A stretch of 64,000 nt of DNA from Algihabitans sp965233705 (GTDB lineage Bacteria; Pseudomonadota; Alphaproteobacteria; Kiloniellales; DSM-21159), in the NCBI GenBank assembly GCA_965233705.1, contig CBDDTF010000001.1, positions 620,001 to 684,000 of the forward strand, given 5' to 3'. Below are positions 45,591 to 56,736 of the stretch, one piece after another. The position numbers and the translations under genes were made by a program. Each line of letters starts with the position of its first letter. Position 1 is the first letter of the stretch. The notes under the pieces were generated by a model. It did not search any database and was not told the DNA's origin. It saw only the letters and a list, made by a program, of their open reading frames with translations.

Positions 45591-47258
45591 TCAGAGAGAC
45601 GACTTGAAAAACCCAACGTCGCCAACCGGCAAGGACACGACCCGGCGATCGCTCCCCTCCTTCGAGCTGTCCCCCCGGGTGAGGGGGAAGACGACCGCCG
45701 CGTGCGTGCCCTCACCGCGCCGTGAGGCCAGGCGCAGCTCGCCGCCGTGGGCGCGCGCCAGGCCCTCGACGATGGACAGGCCGAGGCCCGTGCCCCCCGT
45801 AGCCCCGTGCTCTGGCTGCGCGACCTGCTCGAAGGGTCGGCGCACCCGTTCGAGGTCATCGCGATCGATGCCGATGCCGTTGTCACGCACGAAGAGCTCG
45901 ACCCCCTCGCCCGGCCGCAGCGCCGCGCCCATCACGATCTTGCCGCCGTCGGGCGTGAACTTGGCGGCGTTGTTCAAGAGGTTGTAGAGGATCTGACGCA
46001 CCGCGCGACGGTCGGCCACCAGCGGCAGCGGCTCGGTCGGCAGTTCGAGGCTGACATCGTGGCCGTGCGTACTCAGCAAGGGCGCGAGCCCCCCCTGCGT
46101 TTCCGCCAACAGCGCCTCGGCATCCAGCCACTCCAGCTTGAGCGCCTGCCGGCCGCCCTCGATCTTGGTGAGGTCCAGCAGGTCTTCGATGAGGTTGAGC
46201 AGATGGGTGCCGGACTGATGGATCGCCGCGCCGTACTCGACGTGACGCGCGCGATCGTTGCTCGGCACCTGGCCCAGCTTGATCATCTCGGAAAAGCCGA
46301 GAATGGCGTTCAGCGGCGTGCGCAGCTCGTGGCTGACATTGGCGAGGAAGCGGCTCTTGGCGCGGCTGGCGCTCTCCGCCGCCACCTTCGCCGCATAGAG
46401 TCGGTCGGCGACGCTGTGCGATATCCAGACGAACAGACCGAACAGCCCCAGCACCAGCAGCCCGACGCCGGCGACCGGCAAAAGCAGTGACTCCCGCAGG
46501 CCGGCGCCGGGCCGGTTGGGCAACCAGGTCATCAGCGCTGCCGGGCTGCCGTCGGGTCCCGGCAGGGGGTGCGCCGTGCGTCCCGCCGGCACCGGCACGT
46601 CCGCAGCCTGCAGCGCGATGCCGCCGAGCCGAAAGTCCCTGGACGCCGTCTCCAGGAATTCCGCGTCGAGGTCGCGCACCGCCAGAAGGACGCTGCGCGG
46701 GGTCGAGGCCGGGAAGCCGGGCTCGACCAGCTCCGGGGTGATCGTGCTGGCCGCCACGAGAACCAGTCTCTCGCCGGCTTCGACCACGGCGGCGGCGCTG
46801 CCCGGCTCCTCGCCGGCGGCGGCCCGCGCCTGGCGAACGAGCAGGACCAAGGCATCGCCCAGATGGTCCTCCGCCGAGACCTCGCTCCGCTCGCCATCGA
46901 CGAAGCCGAAGACCGTCTCCCCCGTGGCGGAGACCACGAAGCTCGCCGACACCCCGAAGATCTCGTGCCAGTACCAGCCGATGTTCTCGTCGGCCCAAAA
47001 GGAGTTCGGCGTCGTCGCCAGGTGGGTGTGGGCCGCGTCCCACCAGGCGTAGTCGAAGGTCAACTGCTCGACGCTCTCGAGCTGCCGCTCGATCAGCGTC
47101 CGGGCCAGGCGGTGGTCGCCGAGCTCGGCCTCGGCATCCAGGCCCTGGGCCGAGCGCTCGATCAGCCAGACGACCAGGAGCATGGCGGCGACCAGCGAGA
47201 GCAGCACCGGCAGCACCAGGGACAGCGTGATTCGTTCGGCCCGCAGCGGGAGTCGCAT
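45591..47258 (-). CDS. Membrane sensor histidine kinase with CHASE4-like domain
   Basis: 555 residues. Membrane helix LVLPVLLSLVAAMLLVVWLI at 14-33; periplasmic CHASE4-type domain (VEQLTFDYAWWDAAHTHL near 57); second helix LLLPVAGVGLLVLGLFGLFVW near 257-277; HisKA with phospho-acceptor VSHELRTPLN near 308; HATPase with LLNNAAKFT and DNGIGID and a GGTGLGLSIV box. No response regulator is adjacent, so its partner is elsewhere. It is divergent from DUF429 and followed by the RNA candidate. Confidence 0.9.
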   Translation of the reverse strand: MRLPLRAERITLSLVLPVLLSLVAAMLLVVWLIERSAQGLDAEAELGDHRLARTLIERQLESVEQLTFDYAWWDAAHTHLATTPNSFWADENIGWYWHEIFGVSASFVVSATGETVFGFVDGERSEVSAEDHLGDALVLLVRQARAAAGEEPGSAAAVVEAGERLVLVAASTITPELVEPGFPASTPRSVLLAVRDLDAEFLETASRDFRLGGIALQAADVPVPAGRTAHPLPGPDGSPAALMTWLPNRPGAGLRESLLLPVAGVGLLVLGLFGLFVWISHSVADRLYAAKVAAESASRAKSRFLANVSHELRTPLNAILGFSEMIKLGQVPSNDRARHVEYGAAIHQSGTHLLNLIEDLLDLTKIEGGRQALKLEWLDAEALLAETQGGLAPLLSTHGHDVSLELPTEPLPLVADRRAVRQILYNLLNNAAKFTPDGGKIVMGAALRPGEGVELFVRDNGIGIDRDDLERVRRPFEQVAQPEHGATGGTGLGLSIVEGLARAHGGELRLASRRGEGTHAAVVFPLTRGDSSKEGSDRRVVSLPVGDVGFFKSSL

Positions 47259-47323
47259 GTCGTGGTCCAGAGCTGCTAAAAAACCGGCGTGCCGACCGGG
47301 GCATTTGGGGATATACGCGAAAA

Positions 47324-48040
47324 ATTGTTACCAAATCGGATATCGCCGGACTGGACGGCTGCCCCGCCGGCTGGGTTGTCGCGTACTGGCCCGGGACCGG
47401 CGGGCCGCTGCGTTTCGCGCTGCTCGAGCGCTTCGCGCTGGCGCCGCTGGCCGGTGCGACCCAGGTCGCCGTCGACATCCCCATCGGCCTGCCGGACAGC
47501 GGACGCCGCGCCTGCGACCTGGCGGCGCGCGGGGCCCTGCCGCCCGGCGCGCGCAGCCGCGTCTTTCTGGACCTGCGCCGGCCGCTGCTGAACTTCCTGC
47601 CGGACGACTACGCCGGCGCCAACGCCTGGGCCAAGGGCGACGGCCGGGGCCTGAGCAAGCAGGCCTGGTTCATCCTGCCGAAGGTGGCCGAGGTCGACGC
47701 CGCGCTGACGCCGGCGGACCAGGCGCGGGTGCGCGAGGTCCATCCGGAGGTGGTGTTCCATCGTCTGTCCGGCGGCCGCCTGCTGCCGAGCAAGAAGACG
47801 CCGGCGGGCCGCCGCGCGCGGCTGGAGCTGCTGGCGGCCGCCGGGCTGGAGCTGCCGCCCGGCTGGGACAGGCGCTTTGCCCGCCGCGCCGTGCAGCCCG
47901 ACGACCTGCTCGATGCCGCCGCCTGCGCGCTCGCCGCCCGCGACATCGCCCTGGGGCGCGCCCGCCCGCTCGTTCTGGAGGGGCTGCCGGGCGCCCGCGG
48001 CCGCGACGCCCGCGGGCTGGCGATGGAGATCTGGGCGTAG
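47324..48040 (+). CDS. DUF429 family protein, no canonical start codon
   Basis: The frame encodes IAGLDGCPAGWVVAYWPG from 47342, then VDIPIGLPD, SRVFLDLRRPLL, LSKQAWFILPKVAEVD, EVHPEVVFHRL, LLDAAACALAARD and a terminal RGLAMEIWA: a complete DUF429 (RNase H-like fold, unknown role). The frame is open from 47231, but no ATG, GTG or TTG occurs until 47684, which would delete the conserved N-terminal half. ATT at 47324 is the best-placed alternative; no clear RBS precedes it. Either a rare start, a start lost by mutation, or a base error. Confidence 0.7.
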   Translation: MVTKSDIAGLDGCPAGWVVAYWPGTGGPLRFALLERFALAPLAGATQVAVDIPIGLPDSGRRACDLAARGALPPGARSRVFLDLRRPLLNFLPDDYAGANAWAKGDGRGLSKQAWFILPKVAEVDAALTPADQARVREVHPEVVFHRLSGGRLLPSKKTPAGRRARLELLAAAGLELPPGWDRRFARRAVQPDDLLDAAACALAARDIALGRARPLVLEGLPGARGRDARGLAMEIWA

Positions 48041-48053
48041 GGCGGAGCCCGTC

Positions 48054-48845
48054 CTACTGCGCCACCCAGGCCCCGTCGATCGGGACCGGCACGCCGGTCA
48101 TGTTGTCGGCCGCCGGCGAGCAGAGGAACAGCGCGAGCCCGCCGATCTGCTCCGGCGTGACGAAGCGCTCGGTCGGGGTGCGCTCGGACAGCAGGTCGCG
48201 GGTCGCCTCTTCGTTGGACAGCCCCTTCTCCGCGGCCTTGGCGTCGACCTGCTTCTGGACCAGCGGGGTCAGCACCCAGCCCGGACAGATGGCATTGCAG
48301 GTCACGCCGCTGGTCGCGGTCTCCAGGGCGGTGACCTTGGTCAGGCCGACCAGGCCGTGCTTGGCCGCCACGTAGGCCGCCTTCTCGACCGAGCCGATCA
48401 GCCCCTGCACCGAGGCGACATTGATGATGCGACCCCAGCCCTGCGCCTTCATGTCGGCCACCACGTGGCGGGTGGTATGGAAGCAGGCGGTGAGGTTGAT
48501 CGCGATGATCGCGTCCCAGCGGTCGGCCGGGAAGGACTCCAGCGGCGCCACGTGCTGGATGCCGGCGTTGTTGACCAGGATGTCGAGGCTGCCGAAGCGG
48601 GCCTTGGCCTCGGCGACCATGCGCTCGATCTGCTCGGGCTCGGACATGTCGGCGCCGTCGTAGGCGACCTCGACACGGTAGGACTCGGCCAGGGCGCGGC
48701 GGATCTCCTCGATCTCCTCGGCGTCGCCGAAGCCGTTCAGCACGATGTTGGCGCCGGCACCGGCCAGGGATTCGGCGATGGCCCGGCCGATGCCGCTGGT
48801 GGAGCCGGTCACCAGGGCGGTCTTGCCTGCAAGCATTGCGGTCAC
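48054..48845 (-). CDS. bdhA: 3-hydroxybutyrate dehydrogenase
   Basis: 263 residues. SDR enzyme oxidising (R)-3-hydroxybutyrate to acetoacetate with NAD, the usual step after PHB depolymerisation. TGSTSGIGRAIAESLA, NNAGIQHVAPLE near 95, NVASVQGLIGS near 143 and YVAAKHGLVGLTK near 158, and the family-specific CNAICPGWVLTPLVQKQ near 185. GTG at 48845 sits 7 nt after GGAGG; the ATG three codons later is also possible. Fits with phaC at 20.4 kb. Convergent with DUF429. Confidence 0.93.
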   Translation of the reverse strand: MTAMLAGKTALVTGSTSGIGRAIAESLAGAGANIVLNGFGDAEEIEEIRRALAESYRVEVAYDGADMSEPEQIERMVAEAKARFGSLDILVNNAGIQHVAPLESFPADRWDAIIAINLTACFHTTRHVVADMKAQGWGRIINVASVQGLIGSVEKAAYVAAKHGLVGLTKVTALETATSGVTCNAICPGWVLTPLVQKQVDAKAAEKGLSNEEATRDLLSERTPTERFVTPEQIGGLALFLCSPAADNMTGVPVPIDGAWVAQ

Positions 48846-48984
48846 GGAGGAACCTCCCGTCTGCTGCTGTGGGCGATGAAGGCACGCGGAAGACGCACGT
48901 CGCCCGGGCTGTCTAACCCGGAAGCCGCGCGGCGCGCCAGCACCGGCATTGCGCGGCGGCCGGCCAGGCGCCAGAGTGCGGCCC

Positions 48985-49203
48985 ATGCCTGCCTGGCTCG
49001 CCTGGACCGTTCTGCTGCTCGGATGGGCCCTGCCCCTCGTCCATGTCGCGCTCTCGCGGCGCAGCGGCCCCTGGCTGCCGCCGCCCGGCAGCGGCTGCCC
49101 GCTGGGCCCGCGCGTCGGCTGGCTGACGCTGGTGCTGCTGCTCGGCCCGCTCGGCTGGGGCCTCTACATGAAGGCGCGACGGAGCGCGCGCAGGGGCGGA
49201 TGA
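48985..49203 (+). CDS. Small membrane protein, unknown
   Basis: 72 residues from ATG 48985: MPAWLAWTVLLLGWALPLVH, a Pro/Gly-rich loop with one Cys (PPPGSGCPLGP), then WLTLVLLLGPLGWGLYMKAR and a basic tail. Two helices, no family recognised. It lies divergent from bdhA and 76 bp before DUF3291. Confidence 0.6.
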   Translation: MPAWLAWTVLLLGWALPLVHVALSRRSGPWLPPPGSGCPLGPRVGWLTLVLLLGPLGWGLYMKARRSARRGG

Positions 49204-49279
49204 CGCCTGCCGGGCGGCAGGACAGGCCCCTCGACCTATGGTAAGCAGGGTCGGACGACGACGAGGGGCGGGAGGCACC

Positions 49280-49783
49280 ATGGCCGCGTGGCATCTGGCA
49301 CAGATCAACATCGCGCGGCTGATCGCGCCCCAGGGCGATCCCCGCGTGCAGGAGTTCTTCGACCTGCTGGACCGGGTCAACGCCCTGGCCGACGCCAGCC
49401 CGGGCTTCGTCTGGCGGCTGCAGACCGACAGCGGCAACGCCACGGAAATCCAGGCCACCGGCGACCCGCGGCTGATCGTCAACCTCTCGCTCTGGCGCGA
49501 CGCCGACGCCCTCTTCGACTTCGTCTACCGCAGCGGCCACACCCCGGTGATGGCCAAGCGCCGCCAGTGGTTCGAGCGCTTCGAGGGGGCCCACCAGGCG
49601 CTCTGGTGGGTGCCGGCGGGCCACCGCCCGAGCGTCGACGAGGGGCTGGCGCGGCTCTGGCACCTCGAACACTACGGCGCGACCCCGCAGGCCTTCACCT
49701 TCAAGGCGCGCTTTGCCCAGCCGGACCGCAGCGACCCGCCGGTGGACATGCAGCCCGTCCCCTGGTGCCCGGGCCACGCCTGA
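49280..49783 (+). CDS. DUF3291 domain protein
   Basis: 167 residues. HLAQINIARLIAPQGDPRVQEFFDLLDRVNALADASPGFVWRL and NLSLWRDADALFDFVY are the DUF3291 pattern, related to antibiotic-biosynthesis-monooxygenase/EthD-like ferredoxin folds; no catalytic role known. C-terminus HLEHYGATPQAFTFKARF. ATG at 49280 follows GGGAGG. Convergent with DUF1192. Confidence 0.88.
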   Translation: MAAWHLAQINIARLIAPQGDPRVQEFFDLLDRVNALADASPGFVWRLQTDSGNATEIQATGDPRLIVNLSLWRDADALFDFVYRSGHTPVMAKRRQWFERFEGAHQALWWVPAGHRPSVDEGLARLWHLEHYGATPQAFTFKARFAQPDRSDPPVDMQPVPWCPGHA

Positions 49784-49815
49784 GTGCGGCGCGCAAAGGG
49801 AGCGTCCAAGAGGCT

Positions 49816-49858
49816 GCGGCCGGAAAGGCGCGGCCGGAAAGGCGCGGCCGAAAGGGGC
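49816..49858. repeat. 14-bp tandem repeat, 3 copies
   Basis: Unit GCGGCCGGAAAGGC at 49816 and 49830, third copy altered at 49844. It fills most of the gap between the convergent DUF3291 and DUF1192 genes. Confidence 0.8.
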
Positions 49859-49868
49859 GCGGCCGGCC

Positions 49869-50051
49869 TCAGCGCTTGAACAGCGTATCCGCGACGCTTT
49901 GGTAGTCGGTCTTGCTGGCGATCTTGGCGCGCACCCGCTCCGCCTCGGCTTCCAGCTCGGCCAGGTAGTCTTGCAGCTCGTCGACGCCCAGCAGGTCGAG
50001 GTCCTGCGGCTTGGCGATCGGCTTGCGCGGCTCGAGATCGTCGCTGTCCAT
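49869..50051 (-). CDS. DUF1192 domain protein
   Basis: 60 residues. LLGVDELQDYLAELEAEAERVRAKIASK with a terminal ADTLFKR matches DUF1192, a small alphaproteobacterial coiled-coil family of unknown role. ATG at 50051 with GGGGGAGAAGG upstream. Divergent from the quinone oxidoreductase, a neighbourhood found in many alphaproteobacteria. Confidence 0.9.
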   Translation of the reverse strand: MDSDDLEPRKPIAKPQDLDLLGVDELQDYLAELEAEAERVRAKIASKTDYQSVADTLFKR

Positions 50052-50195
50052 GCTGCCTTCTCCCCCTGTTCGGCCGCCCTGCAGTTCGTTCGCGGTCCCA
50101 GGGCAGGGCCGCCCTCCCTTGCACTGGGCGCGGCCCAAGTCTAGACCCGGAGGACGTGCATCCGCAAAAACAAGCCGCGAGGAGGAGCCCCGCCC

Positions 50196-51206
50196 ATGAC
50201 CAGCCTGCCGACGGAGATGACCGCCATCGAGATCGCCGAGCCCGGCGGGCCGGAGGGACTGCGGCCGACGCGCCGGCCGGTGCCGCAGCCGGGCCCCGGC
50301 GAGGTGCTGATCCAGGTCGCCGCCGCCGGCGTCAACCGGCCGGACGTGCTGCAGCGCAAGGGCGCCTATCCGCCGCCGCCCGGCGCCTCCGACATTCCGG
50401 GCCTGGAGATCGCCGGCGAGGTTGTGGCGCTGGGCGCGCAGGTCACCTCCCTGCACATCGGCCAGCAGGTCTGCGCCCTCGTGACCGGCGGCGGCTACGC
50501 CGACTACTGCGTGGCGCCGGCGGCCCAGTGCCTGCCGGTGCCGCACGGCCTCAGCCTGCTGGAAGCGGCGGCGCTGCCGGAGACCTACTTCACCGTCTGG
50601 TCCAACGTCTTCGACCGCGGCGGTCTCAAGCCCGGCGAGTCATTCCTGGTGCACGGCGGCTCCTCGGGCATCGGCACCACCGCGATCCAGCTCGCCCACG
50701 CCTTCGGCGCCAAGGTCTTTACCACCGCCGGCAGCGCGGAGAAGTGCCAGGCCTGCGCCACGCTGGGCGCCGACGTGACGATCAACTACCGCGAAGAGGA
50801 CTTCGTCGAGGCGGTGCGCGCCGCCAACGACGGTAAGGGCGTCGACCTGATCCTCGACATGGTCGGCGGCGCCTACATCGCCAAGGACGTCGATCTGCTG
50901 GAGCCCGACGGCCGGCTGGTCTTCATCGCCTTCCTGGGCGGCGCCAAGGCCGAGATCAACTTCCAGAAGGTCATGGTCAAACGGCTGACAATCACCGGAT
51001 CGACCCTGCGCGCGCGCGACGTCGGCTTCAAGGCGGCGATCGCCGCGCAGCTCCAGACCCAGGTCTGGCCGCTGCTGGAAGCCGGCCAGGTCAAGCCGCA
51101 GATCTTCCGCAGCTTCGCCCTGGACAAGGCGGCCGAGGCGCACGCTCTGATGGAGTCCTCGACCCACATCGGCAAGATCATGCTGACGGCCGGAACTGCC
51201 GCCTGA
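50196..51206 (+). CDS. NAD(P)H-quinone oxidoreductase, PIG3/QOR type
   Basis: 336 residues. Medium-chain reductase without zinc ligands: AAGVNRPDVLQRKGAYPPPPGASDIPGLEIAGEV near 45-75, HGGSSGIGTTAIQLAHAFGA near 152 for NADPH, and LVFIAFLGG near 240. PIG3-type enzymes reduce quinones by one electron. The ATG at 50196 has GGAGGAG upstream. It is followed after 140 bp by trcR. Confidence 0.92.
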   Translation: MTSLPTEMTAIEIAEPGGPEGLRPTRRPVPQPGPGEVLIQVAAAGVNRPDVLQRKGAYPPPPGASDIPGLEIAGEVVALGAQVTSLHIGQQVCALVTGGGYADYCVAPAAQCLPVPHGLSLLEAAALPETYFTVWSNVFDRGGLKPGESFLVHGGSSGIGTTAIQLAHAFGAKVFTTAGSAEKCQACATLGADVTINYREEDFVEAVRAANDGKGVDLILDMVGGAYIAKDVDLLEPDGRLVFIAFLGGAKAEINFQKVMVKRLTITGSTLRARDVGFKAAIAAQLQTQVWPLLEAGQVKPQIFRSFALDKAAEAHALMESSTHIGKIMLTAGTAA

Positions 51207-51348
51207 GCGCGAAAACGGACTTTCGCGCCGGGCCGACAGGCTCTATATAGCGGGCCTTGCTTCCCGCTGATCAGACCCACGGCATTGCAGCCTCCCTGGC
51301 GCGATGCAAGCGCCGGCCTGCAAAGGGCCGGTGCGAAGGAGGAAAGTC

Positions 51349-51984
51349 ATGGCCGACACCCTGCCCCTGATGCCCAAGGCGACCGCCGTCTGGCTGGTCG
51401 AGAATACCGCGCTGACCTTCGACCAGATCGCCGCCTTCTGCGGCATGCACCCGCTGGAGGTCCAGGGCATCGCCGACGGCGAGGTGGCGGCCGGCATCCA
51501 GGGGCTCGACCCGGTGGCCAACAACCAGATCGACAAGACCGAGCTGGAGCGCGCGCAGCAGGATTCCAGCTACCGCATGAAGCTCAAGAAGCAGGACCTG
51601 CCGCAGCCGGCCAAGCGCACCAAGGGGCCGCGCTACACGCCGATCGCCAAGCGTCAGGACAAGCCCGAGGGCATCGCCTGGCTGCTGCGCTTCCATCCGG
51701 AGCTGAAGGACAGCCAGATCGCCAAGCTGATCGGCACCACCAAGAATACCATCGCCGCAGTGCGCGACCGCACCCACTGGAACTCGGCCAACATCCGGCC
51801 GAAGGACCCGGTGCTGCTCGGCCTATGCACCCAGTCCGACCTCAACGCCGCCGTCGACAGGGCCCGCAAGGAGCGCCCGGAGGCGGTGGCCCAGCCGCAG
51901 GAGCAGGAGGCCGAGCCGGCCCAGGCGCCCAGCGCCTTCGGCGAGTCCCTGCCCGAGGACTACCCCTTCAAGCTGCCGGAGTAG
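51349..51984 (+). CDS. trcR: TrcR-type cell cycle transcriptional regulator (DUF1013)
   Basis: 211 residues. PLMPKATAVWLVENTALTFDQIAAFCGMHPLEVQGIADGEVA near 6-47 is a helix-turn-helix-like block; a second, IAWLLRFHPELKDSQIAKLIGTTKNTIAAVRDRTHWNSANIRPKDPVLLGLC near 105-160, is the conserved DUF1013 core. Acidic Gln/Glu/Pro tail. Family is restricted mainly to alphaproteobacteria. ATG at 51349 has AAGGAGG. Followed by a bidirectional terminator. Confidence 0.93.
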   Translation: MADTLPLMPKATAVWLVENTALTFDQIAAFCGMHPLEVQGIADGEVAAGIQGLDPVANNQIDKTELERAQQDSSYRMKLKKQDLPQPAKRTKGPRYTPIAKRQDKPEGIAWLLRFHPELKDSQIAKLIGTTKNTIAAVRDRTHWNSANIRPKDPVLLGLCTQSDLNAAVDRARKERPEAVAQPQEQEAEPAQAPSAFGESLPEDYPFKLPE

Positions 51985-52025
51985 GCCGCCGCCCGCCCGG
52001 GCCGGCGCCTTCCGTGGCCGCGACG

Positions 52026-52066
52026 AAAAACGGCCGGCCCCGCCAGCGCGGGTCCGGCCGTTCGTC
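52026..52066. terminator. Bidirectional intrinsic terminator
   Basis: Stem CGGCCGG / CCGGCCG (52031-52060) with inner CCGC/GCGG pairing. The minus strand runs into TTTTT, the plus strand into TTCGTCTGTC. It separates the convergent trcR and SDR genes. Confidence 0.75.
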
Positions 52067-52094
52067 TGTCCGGCAGCAGCCGGCAAAAGGTCGG

Positions 52095-52877
52095 TCAGTC
52101 CTCCACCGGCACGGTGTAGTTGAGCGCCAGGCGGCCGCCGTCGGGGTAGATGGTCTGGCCGGTCAGGTAGCTGGAGTCCGCGGTCGCCAGGAAGACGGCG
52201 ACGCGGCCGATCTCCTCCGGCTCGCCCATGCGGCCGAGCGGCGTGCGCGACATGGCGTTGCGGTACTTCTCGGGATCGTTCAGCACGGCCCGGCCCATCT
52301 CGGTCGCGATGGTGCCCGGCCCGATGGCGTTGACGCGGATGCCGTGCGGCGCCAGCGCCAGGGCCATGGCCTTGGTGAGCTGGTTGACGCCGCCCTTGCT
52401 GGAGACGTAGGGCGCGATCGTCGGGATAGCGACCACGCCGTTGATCGAGGACATGTTGACGATGGCGCCGCCGCCGCCCTGGGCGACCATCTGCCGGGCC
52501 GCCGCCTGGCCGGTCAGGAAGACGCCCTTCAGGTTGACCCGCAGGGTGCGGTCCCAGTCCTCTTCCTCCAGTTCCAGAAAATCCTTGGCGACCACCACGC
52601 CGGCGTTGGGCACGGCGACGTCGAGGCGCCCGTAGGCCTCCACCGCGGCGGCGATCAGGGCCTCCACCTCGGCCTTGTCGCCCACGTCGCAGGCCTGAAA
52701 GCGGGCCTCGCCGCCGGCGCTGCGGATCGCCGCGGCCGCCGCCTCGCCGCCCTCGCGGTCAACGTCGGCCAGCACCACCTTGGCGCCCTCGCCGGCGAAG
52801 ACCTCCGCCACCGCCTTGCCGATGCCCTTGGCGGCCCCGGTGACCACCGCAACCTTGCCCTGCAGACGTTCGCCCAT
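52095..52877 (-). CDS. SDR-family oxidoreductase
   Basis: 260 residues. TGAAKGIGKAVAEVFAGEGAKVV, D in CDVGD near 67, PNAGVVVAKDFLELEEEDW near 92 (PNAG instead of NNAG), catalytic Ser in NMSSINGVV near 143 and YVSSKGG near 156; terminal LTGQTIYPDGGRLALNYTVPVED. Close to glucose/3-oxoacyl-type SDRs; substrate unknown. Start MGERLQGK at the conserved N-terminus. Confidence 0.9.
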   Translation of the reverse strand: MGERLQGKVAVVTGAAKGIGKAVAEVFAGEGAKVVLADVDREGGEAAAAAIRSAGGEARFQACDVGDKAEVEALIAAAVEAYGRLDVAVPNAGVVVAKDFLELEEEDWDRTLRVNLKGVFLTGQAAARQMVAQGGGGAIVNMSSINGVVAIPTIAPYVSSKGGVNQLTKAMALALAPHGIRVNAIGPGTIATEMGRAVLNDPEKYRNAMSRTPLGRMGEPEEIGRVAVFLATADSSYLTGQTIYPDGGRLALNYTVPVED

Positions 52878-53039
52878 GGCTGTCTCGCGTCCCTTCGCAT
52901 CCGTTTCGTGACGGCCGGCAAGCTGCCACGCGCCACCGATGGCGGCAACCGGGGCGGCGCGCCGGGCAGACCGCACGGCCGCAGCCGAGCTGCCGCGCTC
53001 CGCCGCCGCTTGGCGGAGCCCTGTGCATCGGCCGTTCGT

Positions 53040-53073
53040 GAAAAATCACTCTAAACATATGATTTAGAGATGC
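53040..53073. repeat. Mosaic palindromic element fragment, copy 8
   Basis: AAAAATCACTCTAAACATATGATTTAGAGATGC: a module C right end, the AT-rich linker CTAAACATATGATTTAG (itself nearly palindromic) and a module B left end. It lies in the divergent gap between the SDR and the DUF2786-like gene, upstream of both. Confidence 0.6.
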
Positions 53074-53139
53074 TTTCCCGTCACTGACGAAACCGTGCAG
53101 CGGTTCCATAGGACCGCGACCTGCTCTATCTTGCAGGCG

Positions 53140-53718
53140 ATGGCAGAGAGCTTCACCCCCGACGAGCGGTCCCGGCTGAACAAGCTGCTGGTGCTCGCCA
53201 AGGAGTCGCCCTATCCGGGCGAGCGCCGCGCCGCGCTGGCGGCGGCCGAGCGCCTGGCCGCGCGCAAGGGGCACAGCCTGGAGGACGCCGCCCGCTTTGC
53301 CGCGCACGACGCCGAGGCGGCGGCCGAACGCGCGGCGCGCGAGGAGCGGCGCGAACGCGAGGCCTACTGGGAGCGCCGGGCGCAGCAGGAGTCGGACTTC
53401 GCGCGCCGCTTCCACCAGGCCTTCCACGCCCACGACAGCCAGGCCGCCGCCGCCAGCCGCGCCCGCCAGCAGGCGCGCTGGGCCGAGGAGGAGGCCGAGC
53501 GCCGCGCCGAGCAGGAAGTGCGGGCCGCCCGCGCCATGCGTTTCAAACGCCGCTCGCGCCGGCGCATCCCGCCCGACGACCACGCCAAGATCCTGATCCG
53601 CGAAACCCGCCTGCCGCTGCCGGAGATCGCGCGCATCACCGGCCTCGACCTCAACGAGGTGGTCGCCCTGAAGCTGAAGCTGCGCCCGGTCGAGGGCGAA
53701 CGCTCGCGCGCGGGCTAG
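53140..53718 (+). CDS. DUF2786-like protein with C-terminal helix-turn-helix-like segment
   Basis: 192 residues. N-terminus RSRLNKLLVLAKESPYPGERRAALAAAERLAARKGHSLEDA fits the DUF2786 pattern (often phage or mobile-associated). The centre (75-150) is a highly charged Glu/Arg/Ala helix. The end, AKILIRETRLPLPEIARITGLDLNEVVALKLKLR, looks like a DNA-binding helix-turn-helix. The gene is bracketed by palindromic elements at 53040 and 53718; its stop codon TAG is the first base of the latter. Function unknown. Confidence 0.75.
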   Translation: MAESFTPDERSRLNKLLVLAKESPYPGERRAALAAAERLAARKGHSLEDAARFAAHDAEAAAERAAREERREREAYWERRAQQESDFARRFHQAFHAHDSQAAAASRARQQARWAEEEAERRAEQEVRAARAMRFKRRSRRRIPPDDHAKILIRETRLPLPEIARITGLDLNEVVALKLKLRPVEGERSRAG

Positions 53719-53920
53719 GGCGGTTTCCGATCGAGTGGAACCACGACGTGGGTCCGCCGATCGGCCCAAAACCGCCCTAAACCATGGTGTTAGAGTGATG
53801 CTGTCCGACCTGATCGAATCGCAAACGCGATTCGATCAGGTCGGGCATCGCTCTAGAGTGATTTTTCGCGACCGGCGGACGCGCTGACGCGCGTCCAAAC
53901 GGTCGCAAATCACTCTAGAG
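53718..53920. repeat. Mosaic palindromic cluster, copy 9 (modules A-B-C)
   Basis: Module A (53718-53777) is identical over 60 bp to 13271-13330. Linker CTAAACCATGGTGTTAG. Module B (53792-53854): AGAGTGATG / CATCGCTCT with inner GAATCGCAA / GCGATTCG. Module C (53855-53916): AGAGTGATTTTTCGCGACCG ... CGGTCGCAAATCACTCT. It lies between convergent genes; its first base is the last base of a stop codon. Confidence 0.9.
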
Positions 53921-53940
53921 CCGGTTGTAATCGGCGGACC

Positions 53941-53982
53941 CGTGGGGGCGGATCCGTGGAGGCGGGCCCGTGGGGGCGGACC
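53941..53982. repeat. 14-bp tandem repeat, 3 copies
   Basis: CGTGGGGGCGGATC, CGTGGAGGCGGGCC, CGTGGGGGCGGACC, ending 18 bp before the ppdK stop. Confidence 0.75.
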
Positions 53983-54000
53983 CGCCGATCCTACCCGGCG

Positions 54001-56673
<2,673 letters not shown>

Positions 56674-56736
56674 AACTCTCGCTCCGTCCCTCTCGCCGGG
56701 CCGCCGCACCGTCGGCCATGCCGGCCCCGTCTGTTG

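Noticed and set aside
47684..48040. Short DUF429 protein starting at the GTG at 47684
   Set aside because: It would drop the conserved N-terminal motif that is present in frame upstream, so the full-length frame is preferred.
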